Notes: generated by a model from the sequence alone, not told the origin. Shown: positions 17,294 through 25,851, counted from the first letter of the stretch. The stretch: 64,000 nucleotides of DNA from CAZYAK01 sp964403335 (GCA_964403335.1 CAYOFI010000001.1:62001-126000), one strand, 5' to 3'. Translations and numbers: made by a program.

Positions 17294-18804
17294 GCGCACG
17301 TACCATCATCATCGGTTCCGGAATCGGGGGCCTTGCGCTGGCCAGCCTCCTCGCGCAGCGGGGCCGGACGGTGACGGTTCTCGAGAAAAACGAGCAGCCC
17401 GGCGGACGCGCCGGCTTGCTGCGGCGCGATGGATTCTCGTTCGACATGGGTCCCTCGTGGTACCTGATGCCGGAAGTCTTCGAGCATTTCTTCGCGCTGC
17501 TCGGCGAGCGCGTCGAAGACCATCTCCGGTTGGAGCGGCTCGCCCCCAGTTACCGCATCTTCTTCCCGGGCCGGCCTGCGCCGGTCGACGTGCATTCCGA
17601 TCTCCGGCTCGACCTTCCCACGTTCGAGTCGCTCGAGCCCGGCTGCACGCCCCGCATCCTGGCCTATCTGGAGGAGGCCAGGCGCAAGTACGAGTTCTCC
17701 AAAGAGCACTTCCTCTACCGCAATATCGACGGCATCCGCGATCTGTTGCAGCCGGAATACGCGGCATCGGCGAAGGGGCTGAAGCTGCTCCGCTCCATGG
17801 AGCGCTACACGCGGTCGTTGTTCAAGAGCGAGGAGCTGCGCCAGATCCTGCAGTATTCCCTGGTGTTCCTCGGCAACTCCCCGAAGAACTGCCCCGCGCT
17901 GTACAGCATCATGACGCATATCGATATCGCACAGGGCGTCTTCTATCCCAAGGGTGGCATCATCGAGGTGACGCGCGCTCTCGTGCGGCTGGCGGAGGCG
18001 CGCGGCGTGATCATCCGCTGCGGCGCGGAGGTGACGGGCATCCGGGCCGCCGGGTCGCGGGTGACGGGAGTGTCCCTCGCCGACGGGGAATTTCTCGAGG
18101 CGGACGAGGTCGTCAGCAATGCCGACCGCCATTGGACGGACACGCGCCTGCTTCCGAGGCACAGGAAAAACACGACGGAGAAGTATTGGCGAAAGGCCAC
18201 GCTGTCGCCCTCGGCTCAGATCCTGTACCTCGGCGTGCGCGGCCGCTGCGAGACGCTGGCGCACCACAACTTCATCTTCGCGCGCGACTGGAACCGCCAC
18301 TTCGACACGATTTTCGGCAAGCCCGCCTGGCCCGAAGATCCGTGTCTGTACGTGAGCGCGCCAAGCCGCACCGACCCGGGCGTCGCCCCGCCCGACTGCG
18401 AGAACCTGTTCGTGCTCGTGCCGATCGCGCCGGACTTTGAGAGGCCGGAGGAGGAGCAGCGCTCGTTCGAGGACGGCGTGCTGGCGCTCATCGAGGAGCG
18501 TATGGGCGTGACCGGCCTGCGGGGGCGGATCCTGGTGCGCGAGCGTTTCACGGTTCGTGATTTCCGGGAGCGCTATCACAGCGTGCGGGGAACGGCGCTG
18601 GGCCTGGCGCACACGCTGCGGCAGACGTCGCTCCTGCGCCCCGGCAACCGGCATCCGGCGTGGAGGAACATGCACTACGTGGGGGCCGGCACGGTCCCGG
18701 GCATCGGCATGCCGATCTGTCTCATCAGCGCCGAGCTGGCGTACAAGCGCATCGTCGGCGATACGTCCGCCGGCGCCCTTCCGCCCATCGTCCGCGCCCC
18801 ATGA
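17290..18804 (+). CDS. crtI: Phytoene desaturase (CrtI family, FAD-dependent)
   Basis: The N-terminus has the dinucleotide-binding fingerprint IIGSGIGGLALASLLAQRG followed by VLEKNEQPGGRA. The mid-region reads DMGPSWYLMPEVFEHFF. The C-terminal family signature is recognisable as NMHYVGAGTVPGIGMPICL. Length is 504 residues, typical for CrtI. It would convert phytoene to neurosporene or lycopene at the membrane. The ATG at 17290 overlaps the crtB stop; a longer open frame upstream is shadow sequence within crtB. No lycopene cyclase is visible nearby. Confidence 0.92.
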   Translation: MSARTIIIGSGIGGLALASLLAQRGRTVTVLEKNEQPGGRAGLLRRDGFSFDMGPSWYLMPEVFEHFFALLGERVEDHLRLERLAPSYRIFFPGRPAPVDVHSDLRLDLPTFESLEPGCTPRILAYLEEARRKYEFSKEHFLYRNIDGIRDLLQPEYAASAKGLKLLRSMERYTRSLFKSEELRQILQYSLVFLGNSPKNCPALYSIMTHIDIAQGVFYPKGGIIEVTRALVRLAEARGVIIRCGAEVTGIRAAGSRVTGVSLADGEFLEADEVVSNADRHWTDTRLLPRHRKNTTEKYWRKATLSPSAQILYLGVRGRCETLAHHNFIFARDWNRHFDTIFGKPAWPEDPCLYVSAPSRTDPGVAPPDCENLFVLVPIAPDFERPEEEQRSFEDGVLALIEERMGVTGLRGRILVRERFTVRDFRERYHSVRGTALGLAHTLRQTSLLRPGNRHPAWRNMHYVGAGTVPGIGMPICLISAELAYKRIVGDTSAGALPPIVRAP

Positions 18805-19619
18805 ATACACTCCTTGCCGCATCCCGGCCGCGCTTCTGGCTCTACCTTCTGGGCCCCGCCCTCGTGGGTCTCGCCGCGAGCGATCATCCGGCAGCGCATG
18901 TCATGGACGCGCGTATTCTTGCCTTGCTTCTCCTCTGGACGCTTCCGGCAAACCTCTTCCTCTACGGGGTGAACGACCTGATGGACACCGATACGGACGG
19001 GTTCAACGAGAAAAAGGATTCGTATGAGCAGCGCCTCCGTGCGTCGCAGCGGCCGCGCCTGCGTGCGGCCGTTTTTCTTGCAGCGGTCCTGACCCTGGCC
19101 GCGGCGTTCCTCACGGATTCGTCCGCCGCCCGGCTTGCGGTCGTGCTCTTCGTGGTCTTGGGCTTCACGTACAGCGCACCGCCCACGCGCTGGAAAGCGA
19201 GGCCCGCCCTCGATTCACTCTCGAATGTGCTTTACATCATGCCGGGTATCGCGCTCGCCGCCGCCTGTGGCGTGCATATCGTGCCCGCGGCCGTCCTGGG
19301 GGCCTGGGCATGGTCCTCGGCTATGCATCTCTTCTCGGCCATACCCGATATCCGGGCCGACGCGCTTGCCAAGCTGCGCACAACCGCAGTGATGCTGGGC
19401 GCGCGCCGTTCACTCGTGTGTTGCGCCGTCCTGTGGGCCGCCGCAGCCTGCGCCGCCTTCCGTATCTTCGGTGTCTACGCTTTGCCCGCCGCCGGATATG
19501 CCGTCCTGCCACTCGCGCTCCTGCGTTCCGGCGAGCGGTCGGTCTTCGCAGTCTACCGGCACATGCCCCTCGTCAACGCCGTCGCGGGTGCCGCGCTGTT
19601 CTTCGCCGCGCTCCCGTGA
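18801..19619 (+). CDS. UbiA-family prenyltransferase, candidate lycopene elongase
   Basis: About eight membrane helices and the UbiA signature NDLMDTDTDGFNEKKD (NDxxDxxxD) are visible, plus the second Asp-containing motif SAIPDIRAD. Prenyltransferases of this family found in carotenoid operons (CrtEb and LyeJ types) add C5 units to lycopene to give C45/C50 carotenoids. The position directly after crtI, with coupled overlaps on both sides, suggests that role here. Alternative substrates such as quinones or lipids remain possible, since the family is broad. Confidence 0.82.
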   Translation: MNTLLAASRPRFWLYLLGPALVGLAASDHPAAHVMDARILALLLLWTLPANLFLYGVNDLMDTDTDGFNEKKDSYEQRLRASQRPRLRAAVFLAAVLTLAAAFLTDSSAARLAVVLFVVLGFTYSAPPTRWKARPALDSLSNVLYIMPGIALAAACGVHIVPAAVLGAWAWSSAMHLFSAIPDIRADALAKLRTTAVMLGARRSLVCCAVLWAAAACAAFRIFGVYALPAAGYAVLPLALLRSGERSVFAVYRHMPLVNAVAGAALFFAALP

Positions 19620-20356
19620 CGCCCGCCCCGCCGCCTCGCATCACCGTCATCATCCCAACCTTGCAGGAGGAGCGCCTCCTCCCGCTGCTTCTTGCCGATC
19701 TGCGCGCGCAGACGGCCCCCGTACAGGAGATCCTGGTCGTCGACGGGGGATCATCTGACCGCACGCGCGAGGTCGCGGCCCCTTTCGCCCGTGTCATCAC
19801 AGGTATGAGAGGTGTCGGCCGGCAGCGGGCGGTGGGTGTTGAACAGGCAACCGGAGATCTCCTCGTGTTGCTCGATGCGGATGTCCGGCTCGGGCCCGAC
19901 GCCATCGCGGATCTCGCGGCGGCATTCCTCCGGAAGGGCTGCACCGTCGCATGCCCGTATTACTGGCCCCTCCAGGCCACCGTCGCCGCCCGCGCCGTCT
20001 TCCTTTTTTTTGCCTGCCTGTTCTGGATCTTCCAGCGAGTGGCCCCGTCCGGCGCCGGCTGCTGCATCCTCATCACGCGGGACCAGGCCCTGAAAGCGGG
20101 AAATTTCCGCTCCGACACCCCGTACGACGACATCGCGATGATCCGCCGGGCGGGGAGCATGGGGGTGTTCCGCATGCTGCCGGTGTGGATCGGCGTCTCC
20201 GACCGACGCTTCCGTAGGGAGGGCACTCTCCGGGTCTTCCTGCGCTGGCTCTCGCTTTCGCCCTTCTTTCTGCTGGGTATCTTTCGCGTGCAAAAGATCA
20301 TCCCCTACGATTTCGCACACTACGAAGATGCGACCGGGTCGGGTGTTCCCGAGTGA
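19616..20356 (+). CDS. Family 2 glycosyltransferase of the carotenoid operon
   Basis: A GTG start overlaps the stop of the UbiA gene (GTGA). The GT-A fold is indicated by TVIIPTLQEE, ILVVDGGSSDRT and the LLDADVRLG metal motif, with a hydrophobic C-terminal region (VFLFFACLFWIF and LSLSPFFLLGIF) that should tie it to the membrane. It is reminiscent of CrtQ-type carotenoid glycosyltransferases, so attachment of a sugar to the terminal hydroxyl of the carotenoid is inferred. Length 246 residues. Exact donor and acceptor are not readable from sequence. Confidence 0.8.
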   Translation: MTPAPPPRITVIIPTLQEERLLPLLLADLRAQTAPVQEILVVDGGSSDRTREVAAPFARVITGMRGVGRQRAVGVEQATGDLLVLLDADVRLGPDAIADLAAAFLRKGCTVACPYYWPLQATVAARAVFLFFACLFWIFQRVAPSGAGCCILITRDQALKAGNFRSDTPYDDIAMIRRAGSMGVFRMLPVWIGVSDRRFRREGTLRVFLRWLSLSPFFLLGIFRVQKIIPYDFAHYEDATGSGVPE

Positions 20357-20381
20357 GGTGATTTTTCTGTGATACATGGCC

Positions 20382-20404
20382 GGCTCTTCCGGCTGGATTC
20401 GAAC
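20382..20404 (-). other. Antisense fragment matching the 3' end of tRNA-Asn
   Basis: Twenty-one of 23 bases match the reverse complement of the T-arm and acceptor part of the tRNA-Asn gene downstream (20585-20607); the two differences are adjacent. The rest of a tRNA cannot be folded around it, so it is not a working tRNA. It lies between the carotenoid operon and the tRNA. Confidence 0.5.
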
Positions 20405-20533
20405 TCCCGCCGATCGCCTAGAATCCTGCCTTCTACGCCTCTATACTTCTCCGGCTTGCAGGAGGGCGGCATTCCAGGCAAGATCCCTTTCCGCGTTTGC
20501 GGGCTCGTTCATTTTCTTTCGCGCAATACGCAT

Positions 20534-20608
20534 TCCCCTGTAGCTCAGCGGTAGAGCAGGTCGCTGTTAACGACAAGGTCGCTGGTTCGAATCCAGCCGG
20601 GGGAGCCA
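20534..20608 (+). tRNA. tRNA-Asn (anticodon GTT)
   Basis: The 75 bases fold into a full cloverleaf. Acceptor TCCCCTG pairs with CGGGGGA, the D arm is GCTC/GAGC, the anticodon loop CTGTTAA carries GTT, and the T arm is GCTGG-TTCGAAT-CCAGC. The CCA end is encoded. Confidence 0.97.
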
Positions 20609-20690
20609 GTACCGTCTTCTGTAACCGCAGAGACCAGCACAGTTCGAACCGGCTACATCAGCGCTGATTGAATCTGGTACAGTTACAAAC

Positions 20691-21254
20691 ATGAAAGAGG
20701 CATTGGCTATCATTGCAACGGCGTTGGCCGTTCTTGGTCATGTTCCGTATTTGTACGATGTGATCCGAAAGAAGATACAACCCCATCCGTATACGTGGCT
20801 TGTATGGTCGGTCGTATCCGCTGTAACTTTTTTCGGGCAAGTCGTGAAAGGAGGAGGTGTCGGCTCTATCCCGACCGGAGCAGCCGAATTGTTCACGATC
20901 ATCATTTTTCTCTTTTCCCTGCGATACGGGTTTACGACTATCATAAAGCGGGACACATACTTTTTGATTGCCGCGCTGTTAGGGCTGATTCCATGGGCAC
21001 TGACGAAGGATCCCACCATTTCGGTCATCATCGTGGTGTCTATCGATGTGATCGCCTTCATTCCGACGCTCATGAAAACATGGCGCAGCCCTCACACGGA
21101 AACGCCCATGTTGTTCGGCATGAATGTTCTGCGGCATATCCTCACACTCTTTTCACTGGAAGCGTACAACATTGCGACCATGCTCCACTCATTGGCGATG
21201 ATCATCACCAATGCACTGATGACCGGCTTCATATATACATCCCGCAAGAACTGA
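20691..21254 (+). CDS. Polytopic membrane protein, PQ-loop/SWEET-like
   Basis: About six hydrophobic helices are visible. The first helix pair resembles a PQ-loop repeat (ALAVLGHVPYLYDVIRKKIQ then HPYTWLVW). A second, weaker copy is seen around the middle (SIDVIAFIPTLMKTWRSPHT). PQ-loop proteins include SemiSWEET sugar and lysosomal amino-acid transporters, so small-solute transport is possible but not shown. A TACAGT box stands 7 nt before the ATG. No operon partner. Confidence 0.65.
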   Translation: MKEALAIIATALAVLGHVPYLYDVIRKKIQPHPYTWLVWSVVSAVTFFGQVVKGGGVGSIPTGAAELFTIIIFLFSLRYGFTTIIKRDTYFLIAALLGLIPWALTKDPTISVIIVVSIDVIAFIPTLMKTWRSPHTETPMLFGMNVLRHILTLFSLEAYNIATMLHSLAMIITNALMTGFIYTSRKN

Positions 21255-21392
21255 GGGTGCATATGCGGACGATCTGAACCGCATCAGTCATTCATCTTTC
21301 TTTTATACAATATACAAAGCCAAGAATTGCGTTTGCCATGTTATTCATAGCGACTTTTTTGGCGTTCGTCATGAAGGGCATATACTAAGGCG

Positions 21393-21767
21393 GTGCGCGC
21401 ACGATTGCTCGTCGCTATCGGCTTCGCAATCCATGTATTGCTCGGGCCCCTGTGCATGTCGATGCCGCTTGATGCGCATGCATCGGGACCGGAATATGGA
21501 ATAGCAGCTCACCATGAACAAGCACATGAATGCGTGCATTGCGATCATCAGCCCGATAAGTCGTCGGATTGCGCCGGGCATTGCCTCTCTCAGGCCAAAA
21601 ATATCACCCCTGCTCCGTTCTCGGTTTCTGTCACTTCCCCGACAGCCACGCTTGCTCCGATCACCACATGGAGCTTGGCCGTCGTTTTTCATGAAGTAGC
21701 GATCACCGGCACTGCGGCGCCGCCGTCATTTATAAGATTGATTTCAGCGACCGTATTGAGGTTGTGA
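21393..21767 (+). CDS. Small secreted Cys/His-rich, probably metal-binding protein
   Basis: A GTG start is preceded by TATACT exactly 6 nt upstream, so translation probably begins at the 5' end of the message. A signal-like hydrophobic segment is followed by a compact cluster, HHEQAHECVHCDHQ then CAGHCL, with several Cys and His in metal-ligand spacing. The remainder is unremarkable. It opens a group with a DUF305 lipoprotein and a heavy-metal-binding MauE-like protein, suggesting a periplasmic copper or zinc role. No named family recognised. Confidence 0.6.
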   Translation: MRARLLVAIGFAIHVLLGPLCMSMPLDAHASGPEYGIAAHHEQAHECVHCDHQPDKSSDCAGHCLSQAKNITPAPFSVSVTSPTATLAPITTWSLAVVFHEVAITGTAAPPSFIRLISATVLRL

Positions 21768-21813
21768 ACCAAAGCGTCACCGCATGATGTTTTTGTTTCT
21801 TTTCCTTTTACCC

Positions 21814-22239
21814 ATGAAAAAAATACTTCTCGCCTCTGTGATCGGCGGCACACTGCTCTTTGCGGGCTGCGGCAAGCAACAGCCTCCTGCCGTCGCCATG
21901 AATATGAACGACAGCCACAGGATGCCGAATGGGGAAATGATGATGAACGATGATATGCAGGGGATGCCCATGGCCTCGTCCACAATGCAACACGATGGCG
22001 CAATGACCATGGACGACATGGTGAACATGCTGAAAGGCAAGACGGGGGACGCGCTTGATAAAGCCTTTTTGGAAGGCATGATTCCCCACCATCAGGGCGC
22101 GATCGACATGGCGAATTACGTGCTGGAAAATGCCAGTCACGAGGAGATCAGGCAGATGGCCAGAGAGATCATCTCTGCGCAGCAGCGTGAGATAGATATG
22201 ATGCAACAATGGCAAAAGGACTGGGGCTATACCCAGTGA
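21814..22239 (+). CDS. DUF305 lipoprotein
   Basis: The N-terminus ends in a lipobox (LLFAGCGK), so the protein is likely lipid-anchored outside the cytoplasm. The Met-rich middle is followed by a DUF305 domain carrying GMIPHHQGAIDMA, very like the protein at 5421-5948. The ATG at 21814 gives a normal lipoprotein leader; an upstream ATG at 21784 would add ten hydrophobic residues. A copper-binding role is inferred from the family. A strong hairpin follows the stop. Confidence 0.85.
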   Translation: MKKILLASVIGGTLLFAGCGKQQPPAVAMNMNDSHRMPNGEMMMNDDMQGMPMASSTMQHDGAMTMDDMVNMLKGKTGDALDKAFLEGMIPHHQGAIDMANYVLENASHEEIRQMAREIISAQQREIDMMQQWQKDWGYTQ

Positions 22240-22248
22240 GCATTTCTC

Positions 22249-22273
22249 GGGGGCGGGTACGCCCGCCCCCCTT
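22249..22273 (+). terminator. GC-rich terminator hairpin after the DUF305 gene
   Basis: The arms GGGGGCGGG and CCCGCCCCC surround a 4-base loop and are followed by CTTT. The T tract is short, so some readthrough into the next gene is possible. Confidence 0.65.
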
Positions 22274-22294
22274 TCCAATTCCCCCCCCCTCATC

Positions 22295-22924
22295 ATGACC
22301 ATGTACACATGTCCGATGCACCCTGAGATCCGACAGGACCATCCGGGTATCTGCCCCAAATGCGGTGGCATGAAACTTGTGCCGGAAACTGAAGCAGCGA
22401 TTGCGCAAAGCACGCACGAAACTGACGCGGGATTTTTTGCAACCTACAAGCCCCTCTTTATCATCGTCGGGCTCATTCTCCTTCCCGTGATCGCCCTCGC
22501 GATGCGCGATGCGAATGCCGGAGTCTTCTCTTGGGAAGGAGCGATGACGCGCTTCATGGCCGGGTTTTTCTTGGTGTTCTCCGGTCTTAAACTGCTGGAC
22601 GTGCCGGGGTTCGCCGAAGGCTATTCCACGTATGACCTGCTGGCTCGGAAAGTGAAAGCGTACGGGTACGTGTATCCCTTCCTTGAACTTGGGTTGGGAC
22701 TTGCATACCTTACGGGAGTCGCGCCCTTTGTCACGAATGCCGTGACGGTTGCCCTTATGACTTTTAGTGGCATCGGTGTCGTACAGAGCCTCATGCAGAA
22801 GCGGAAGTTCCAGTGCGCGTGCCTTGGTACCTTCATCAAGGTTCCACTGACCAAGGTCACGATCATTGAGGATTTCGGCATGGCGGCGATGGCGACGGTC
22901 ATGCTGGTTTTCATGCGGTCTTGA
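22295..22924 (+). CDS. Heavy-metal-binding domain fused to a MauE/DoxX-like membrane protein
   Basis: Residues 4-27 form the small heavy-metal-binding domain (YTCPMHPEIRQDHPGICPKC) often found at the start of copper P-type ATPases. Instead of an ATPase it is fused to four or five membrane helices of MauE/DoxX type, ending with a conserved CACLG motif (residues 172-176). MauE-like proteins help with electron transfer or disulfide formation in the periplasm. Here a link to metal or thiol redox is inferred. It follows the DUF305 gene in the same direction. Confidence 0.8.
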   Translation: MTMYTCPMHPEIRQDHPGICPKCGGMKLVPETEAAIAQSTHETDAGFFATYKPLFIIVGLILLPVIALAMRDANAGVFSWEGAMTRFMAGFFLVFSGLKLLDVPGFAEGYSTYDLLARKVKAYGYVYPFLELGLGLAYLTGVAPFVTNAVTVALMTFSGIGVVQSLMQKRKFQCACLGTFIKVPLTKVTIIEDFGMAAMATVMLVFMRS

Positions 22925-23040
22925 ACGGCTGCTTACGGCGATTTTCTGCGCAAGCATGATGGTATTTCCGTGCGCTCCAACTGCCTGAGCCGCGTCGAGC
23001 CATTCATTCCTGCCTTGTATTTGGTTCGGTATTGTTTACC

Positions 23041-23472
23041 ATGCAAACTATGCCACTCCTCAATACCTGGATAAACTTCAACGGAAACGCGGAAGAAGCA
23101 TTGACGTTTTACAAGTCGGTCTTTGGCGGGGAGTTCGGTAAAATTACGCGTTTCAAAGACATCGCGAGCGCCGAGTTTCCGGTCGCGGAAAAAGACGCGC
23201 AGAAAATCATGCGTATCACGCTGCCCATCGGCAACAACATGTTGATCGCGAACGACGTCCCGGAAATTCTGGGGCGGGTGAACGAAAACGAAAACAGAAG
23301 CAAGATTGCGGTACGCGCGGAAAGCAAAGAAGAGGCGGAGGAATTGTTTACCGGACTTTCAGCAGGTGGGAACGTAGAAATGCCTCTTGCAGAAAATCCC
23401 GATGGTTCATATTTTGCCATGTTCAGGGACAAATATGGTATTGAATGGGTGATTGAGTGTTATCCAAAATAG
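23041..23472 (+). CDS. PhnB/VOC-family protein
   Basis: The pattern LLNTWINFNGNAEEALTFYK and YFAMFRDKYGIEWVIE is that of PhnB-like (glyoxalase-fold) proteins, which exist as small dimers of two beta-alpha-beta-beta-beta units. The family includes many uncharacterised members; DNA-bound demethylase activity was an early misannotation for some. Start taken at 23041, with a TATTGT box a few bases upstream. No neighbours in operon. Function unknown. Confidence 0.8.
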   Translation: MQTMPLLNTWINFNGNAEEALTFYKSVFGGEFGKITRFKDIASAEFPVAEKDAQKIMRITLPIGNNMLIANDVPEILGRVNENENRSKIAVRAESKEEAEELFTGLSAGGNVEMPLAENPDGSYFAMFRDKYGIEWVIECYPK

Positions 23473-23528
23473 AAAGGTGCCGAATGTATTCGGAACGACC
23501 TCGTGGTTGATGCGAATATTCCTCAAAA

Positions 23529-23894
23529 CTAATCGCAGTTGGGAATCTTCAGAATATCGCATGTATAGATATCCTTTGCCAAAGGAATGAAGATGAAGAA
23601 GAAAATCGCCAGCAACAGTGCGGCGAGAATACTGTTCAAAATATAGATGTTCCGGTTGCTGTTCTTTCCTTTGAAGAGCATCGGGTGAATGGAAACGACA
23701 GCGCCCAAAGGGAAGAAGAGGAGGAGCACCAAGGGAAAAATCGAGCTCGATCGTATGACCGGAAAGGATTCCAGCAATGCATAGAAAGGTTCTATGCGGA
23801 GCGACACGATGAAATTTGCGATGAAAAACGGCAGTGTACACAGAAAGCCAAGAAGAGCTGCGCGGGGGTGCCAGGCCATTATTTTCAAGCGCAT
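23529..23894 (-). CDS. Three-helix membrane protein downstream of the sensor kinase
   Basis: Hydrophobic segments are seen at residues about 14-32, 47-69 and 84-104, with a short Cys-containing tail (DIYTCDILKIPNCD). It lies 22 nt downstream of the sensor kinase gene in the same direction and is likely co-transcribed. No domain recognised. An alternative start at 23879 would remove five residues. Confidence 0.55.
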   Translation of the reverse strand: MRLKIMAWHPRAALLGFLCTLPFFIANFIVSLRIEPFYALLESFPVIRSSSIFPLVLLLFFPLGAVVSIHPMLFKGKNSNRNIYILNSILAALLLAIFFFIFIPLAKDIYTCDILKIPNCD

Positions 23895-23916
23895 AGCATA
23901 TCAAATACTTTCCTAC

Positions 23917-25083
23917 TTACACGAAATGCACCGTGAATGTCGTGCCCTTCCCGTCGTCACTTGCGGCATCAATCGTCCAGCCGTGGAGTTCGATGATGCG
24001 CTTCACCAGCGCCAGTCCCAGACCGACGCCCTCCGCGGGTTTTGTGCGCGACGCCTCTTCTTGGTAGAACCGCTCGAAGATGCGGGGCAGCGCCTCTTTG
24101 GAGATACCCTTTCCCGTATCCTCGATGACCAGCGCATCACGCGTCAGCCGTATGGAAATACGTCCGTTCGGTTTGTTGAACTTGATCGCATTCGAGAGCA
24201 GATTGCCTGCCGCCTGCCGGAGCAGCGTGTGATCTCCGTGCAGGACGACGGGCTCCAGATCCGTTGTGACCGTGATCGTCCGTTTTTCCAGAAACGGACG
24301 GTGCTTCTCGATGACGTCTTCGACAATCGCCTGCATGTTCACCGGCTCCGTCTGCAATGCGAGTTTGTCGAGTTGTGCGAGTTCCAGCAATCGCTCGACC
24401 AATGTCACGACTTCTTTCAAATCTTTTTTTGCGGTACGCACGTACTCTTTGTTGTCATCCTGCAGGAGCGCCATATCCAATGACGTGCTCACCGCCGTGA
24501 GCGGCGTGCGCAATTCATGGCTGGCATCTTGCGTGAATTGCTCCAGTCTTTCCATCATGTGCTGCGCGGGTTTCAGGCTCCGCCGGGCGAAGAAGAGCCC
24601 CACGCCGAACGTGAGTCCCGAGATGGCTCCGCTGATCAGCAGGAACAGCAACAGCCGGAAGGGAAGATCTTCAGGCATGGTGCGTTCGGCCATTTGCACA
24701 TAGCCGACCAGTTCGCCATTCCTGGAGACGGGCGCCGTGAGCAGCTGATACGTGTCTCCGCCATTCTCGATCTCGCGAATGCCCGTAGCCGGCTCGAACG
24801 GAACGCTCTCGTAAAAAGTACCGCCATGGAGAACGTTGCCCTGTACATCCACAATGCGCATTCTGTCCCGCTGGAAGGGGGGCAACGGGGGCAGCGTGTC
24901 GAAATGATCCGCGTTCTCCAGAATCGGGAGCACCAAACGTTCCAACCGCATCTGTCCAAAACGCTCCCTGGCGATCATGTCGGCCCCGATGAAGATGGCA
25001 CCCGTCATCATCAGCAATCCGAAGACGAACGCCGTGAATTGGAGGGCGATCCGGTAGCTGATTTTTTGGAAGATCATGTGCAA
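23917..25083 (-). CDS. Sensor histidine kinase
   Basis: Two membrane helices (residues about 12-35 and 140-165) enclose an extracytoplasmic sensor of about 100 residues. They are followed by the dimerisation helix with the phospho-acceptor in DASHELRTPLTAV and the HATPase domain with N (LLSNAIKFN), G1 (DTGKGI) and G2 (GVGLGLAL) boxes. It is 388 residues long. It lies 6 nt downstream of the response regulator gene. Its probable target is the divergent MacA/MacB operon, since regulator-like boxes sit between the two operons; the stimulus is not known but antimicrobial or envelope stress is typical for such pairs. Confidence 0.93.
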   Translation of the reverse strand: MHMIFQKISYRIALQFTAFVFGLLMMTGAIFIGADMIARERFGQMRLERLVLPILENADHFDTLPPLPPFQRDRMRIVDVQGNVLHGGTFYESVPFEPATGIREIENGGDTYQLLTAPVSRNGELVGYVQMAERTMPEDLPFRLLLFLLISGAISGLTFGVGLFFARRSLKPAQHMMERLEQFTQDASHELRTPLTAVSTSLDMALLQDDNKEYVRTAKKDLKEVVTLVERLLELAQLDKLALQTEPVNMQAIVEDVIEKHRPFLEKRTITVTTDLEPVVLHGDHTLLRQAAGNLLSNAIKFNKPNGRISIRLTRDALVIEDTGKGISKEALPRIFERFYQEEASRTKPAEGVGLGLALVKRIIELHGWTIDAASDDGKGTTFTVHFV

Positions 25084-25089
25084 AAAAAA

Positions 25090-25752
25090 TTAGTCGGCGG
25101 GAATCAGATAGCCTCGGTTGGGCACTGTCTGAATCGCGCTCTTGCCCAGCTTACGCCGGAGGAATGCGATGTGCACATCCACGGTATTGGAGAACATCAG
25201 TTCATCGCCGTGTCCCCAGACGTGATCCAAGAGAGCACTGCGCTCCTGCACCATGCCTTTGTTGCGCATGAGATATTCGAGCAGCGCATATTCTTTGGGA
25301 GAGAGTTCGATTTTTTTCTTCCCTTTCCAGAGCTCCTGCGTGTTGGTATCGAGCGTGAGATTTCCCGCTTTGAGCGTCGGGGCGATTTCCTTGCTCTGCC
25401 GACGAAGGAGGGCCTTCACGCGCGCAAGGAGCACATCAAGATCGAACGGTTTCACCAGATAGTCATCCGCCCCAAGATTGAGACCTTTCACCATTTCTTG
25501 CTGCTTGCTGCGGGCGGTCAGCATAAGAATCGGCATGGTCTTGGCATGTTCCCGCAACATTTTGCAGAGCACAAATCCGTCCATGCCCGGTAAGTTGATG
25601 TCCAAAATAAGAAGATCAATTTCCTGTGTCATCGCCAGCTCCAATCCCTTATTTCCATCATGAGCGACGGAAACGATGTACTGCTGCATCTCCAAGAATG
25701 TTTTAATATTCTCAGCGACAGTTTGATGATCTTCAATGAGGAGGATATGCAT
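25090..25752 (-). CDS. OmpR/PhoB-family response regulator
   Basis: The receiver domain has the acidic pair (IEDH), the phosphorylated Asp in LLILDINLPGMDG, the Thr in MLTARS and the Lys in YLVKPFD. The winged-helix output domain contains LSPKEYALLEYLM and VHIAFLRRKLG, the recognition part of the OmpR class. The gene precedes the sensor kinase. The intergenic region upstream holds paired direct repeats with 11-base period, as expected for an OmpR-type dimer. Confidence 0.95.
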   Translation of the reverse strand: MHILLIEDHQTVAENIKTFLEMQQYIVSVAHDGNKGLELAMTQEIDLLILDINLPGMDGFVLCKMLREHAKTMPILMLTARSKQQEMVKGLNLGADDYLVKPFDLDVLLARVKALLRRQSKEIAPTLKAGNLTLDTNTQELWKGKKKIELSPKEYALLEYLMRNKGMVQERSALLDHVWGHGDELMFSNTVDVHIAFLRRKLGKSAIQTVPNRGYLIPAD

Positions 25753-25777
25753 GCTCCGCTCAGTCTACGCGCGTGAG

Positions 25778-25851
25778 ATTAAAACGACATTAAAACCGGA
25801 TATGGAAGAGAGCCGTTTCCGGCTATGCCTTTAATACGGTTTTAATGTCGT
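25778..25851. promoter_or_regulatory. Paired response-regulator boxes between the two-component and MacA/MacB operons
   Basis: On one side ATTAAAA occurs at 25778 and 25789, 11 bases apart. On the other side the mirrored pair CTTTAAT/TTTTAAT occurs at 25829 and 25840, again 11 apart. Between them lies a perfect 15-base inverted repeat (25784-25798 with 25837-25851). Such spacing suits tandem binding by an OmpR-type regulator on both divergent promoters. Confidence 0.7.

Noticed and set aside
16819..18822. Long minus-strand open frame opposite crtB and crtI
   Set aside because: The plus-strand genes have full family motifs; the antisense frame has none.
20382..20460. A second tRNA gene on the minus strand
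   Set aside because: The T-loop and acceptor-like end match tRNA-Asn, but no D arm, anticodon arm or 5' acceptor strand can be paired.
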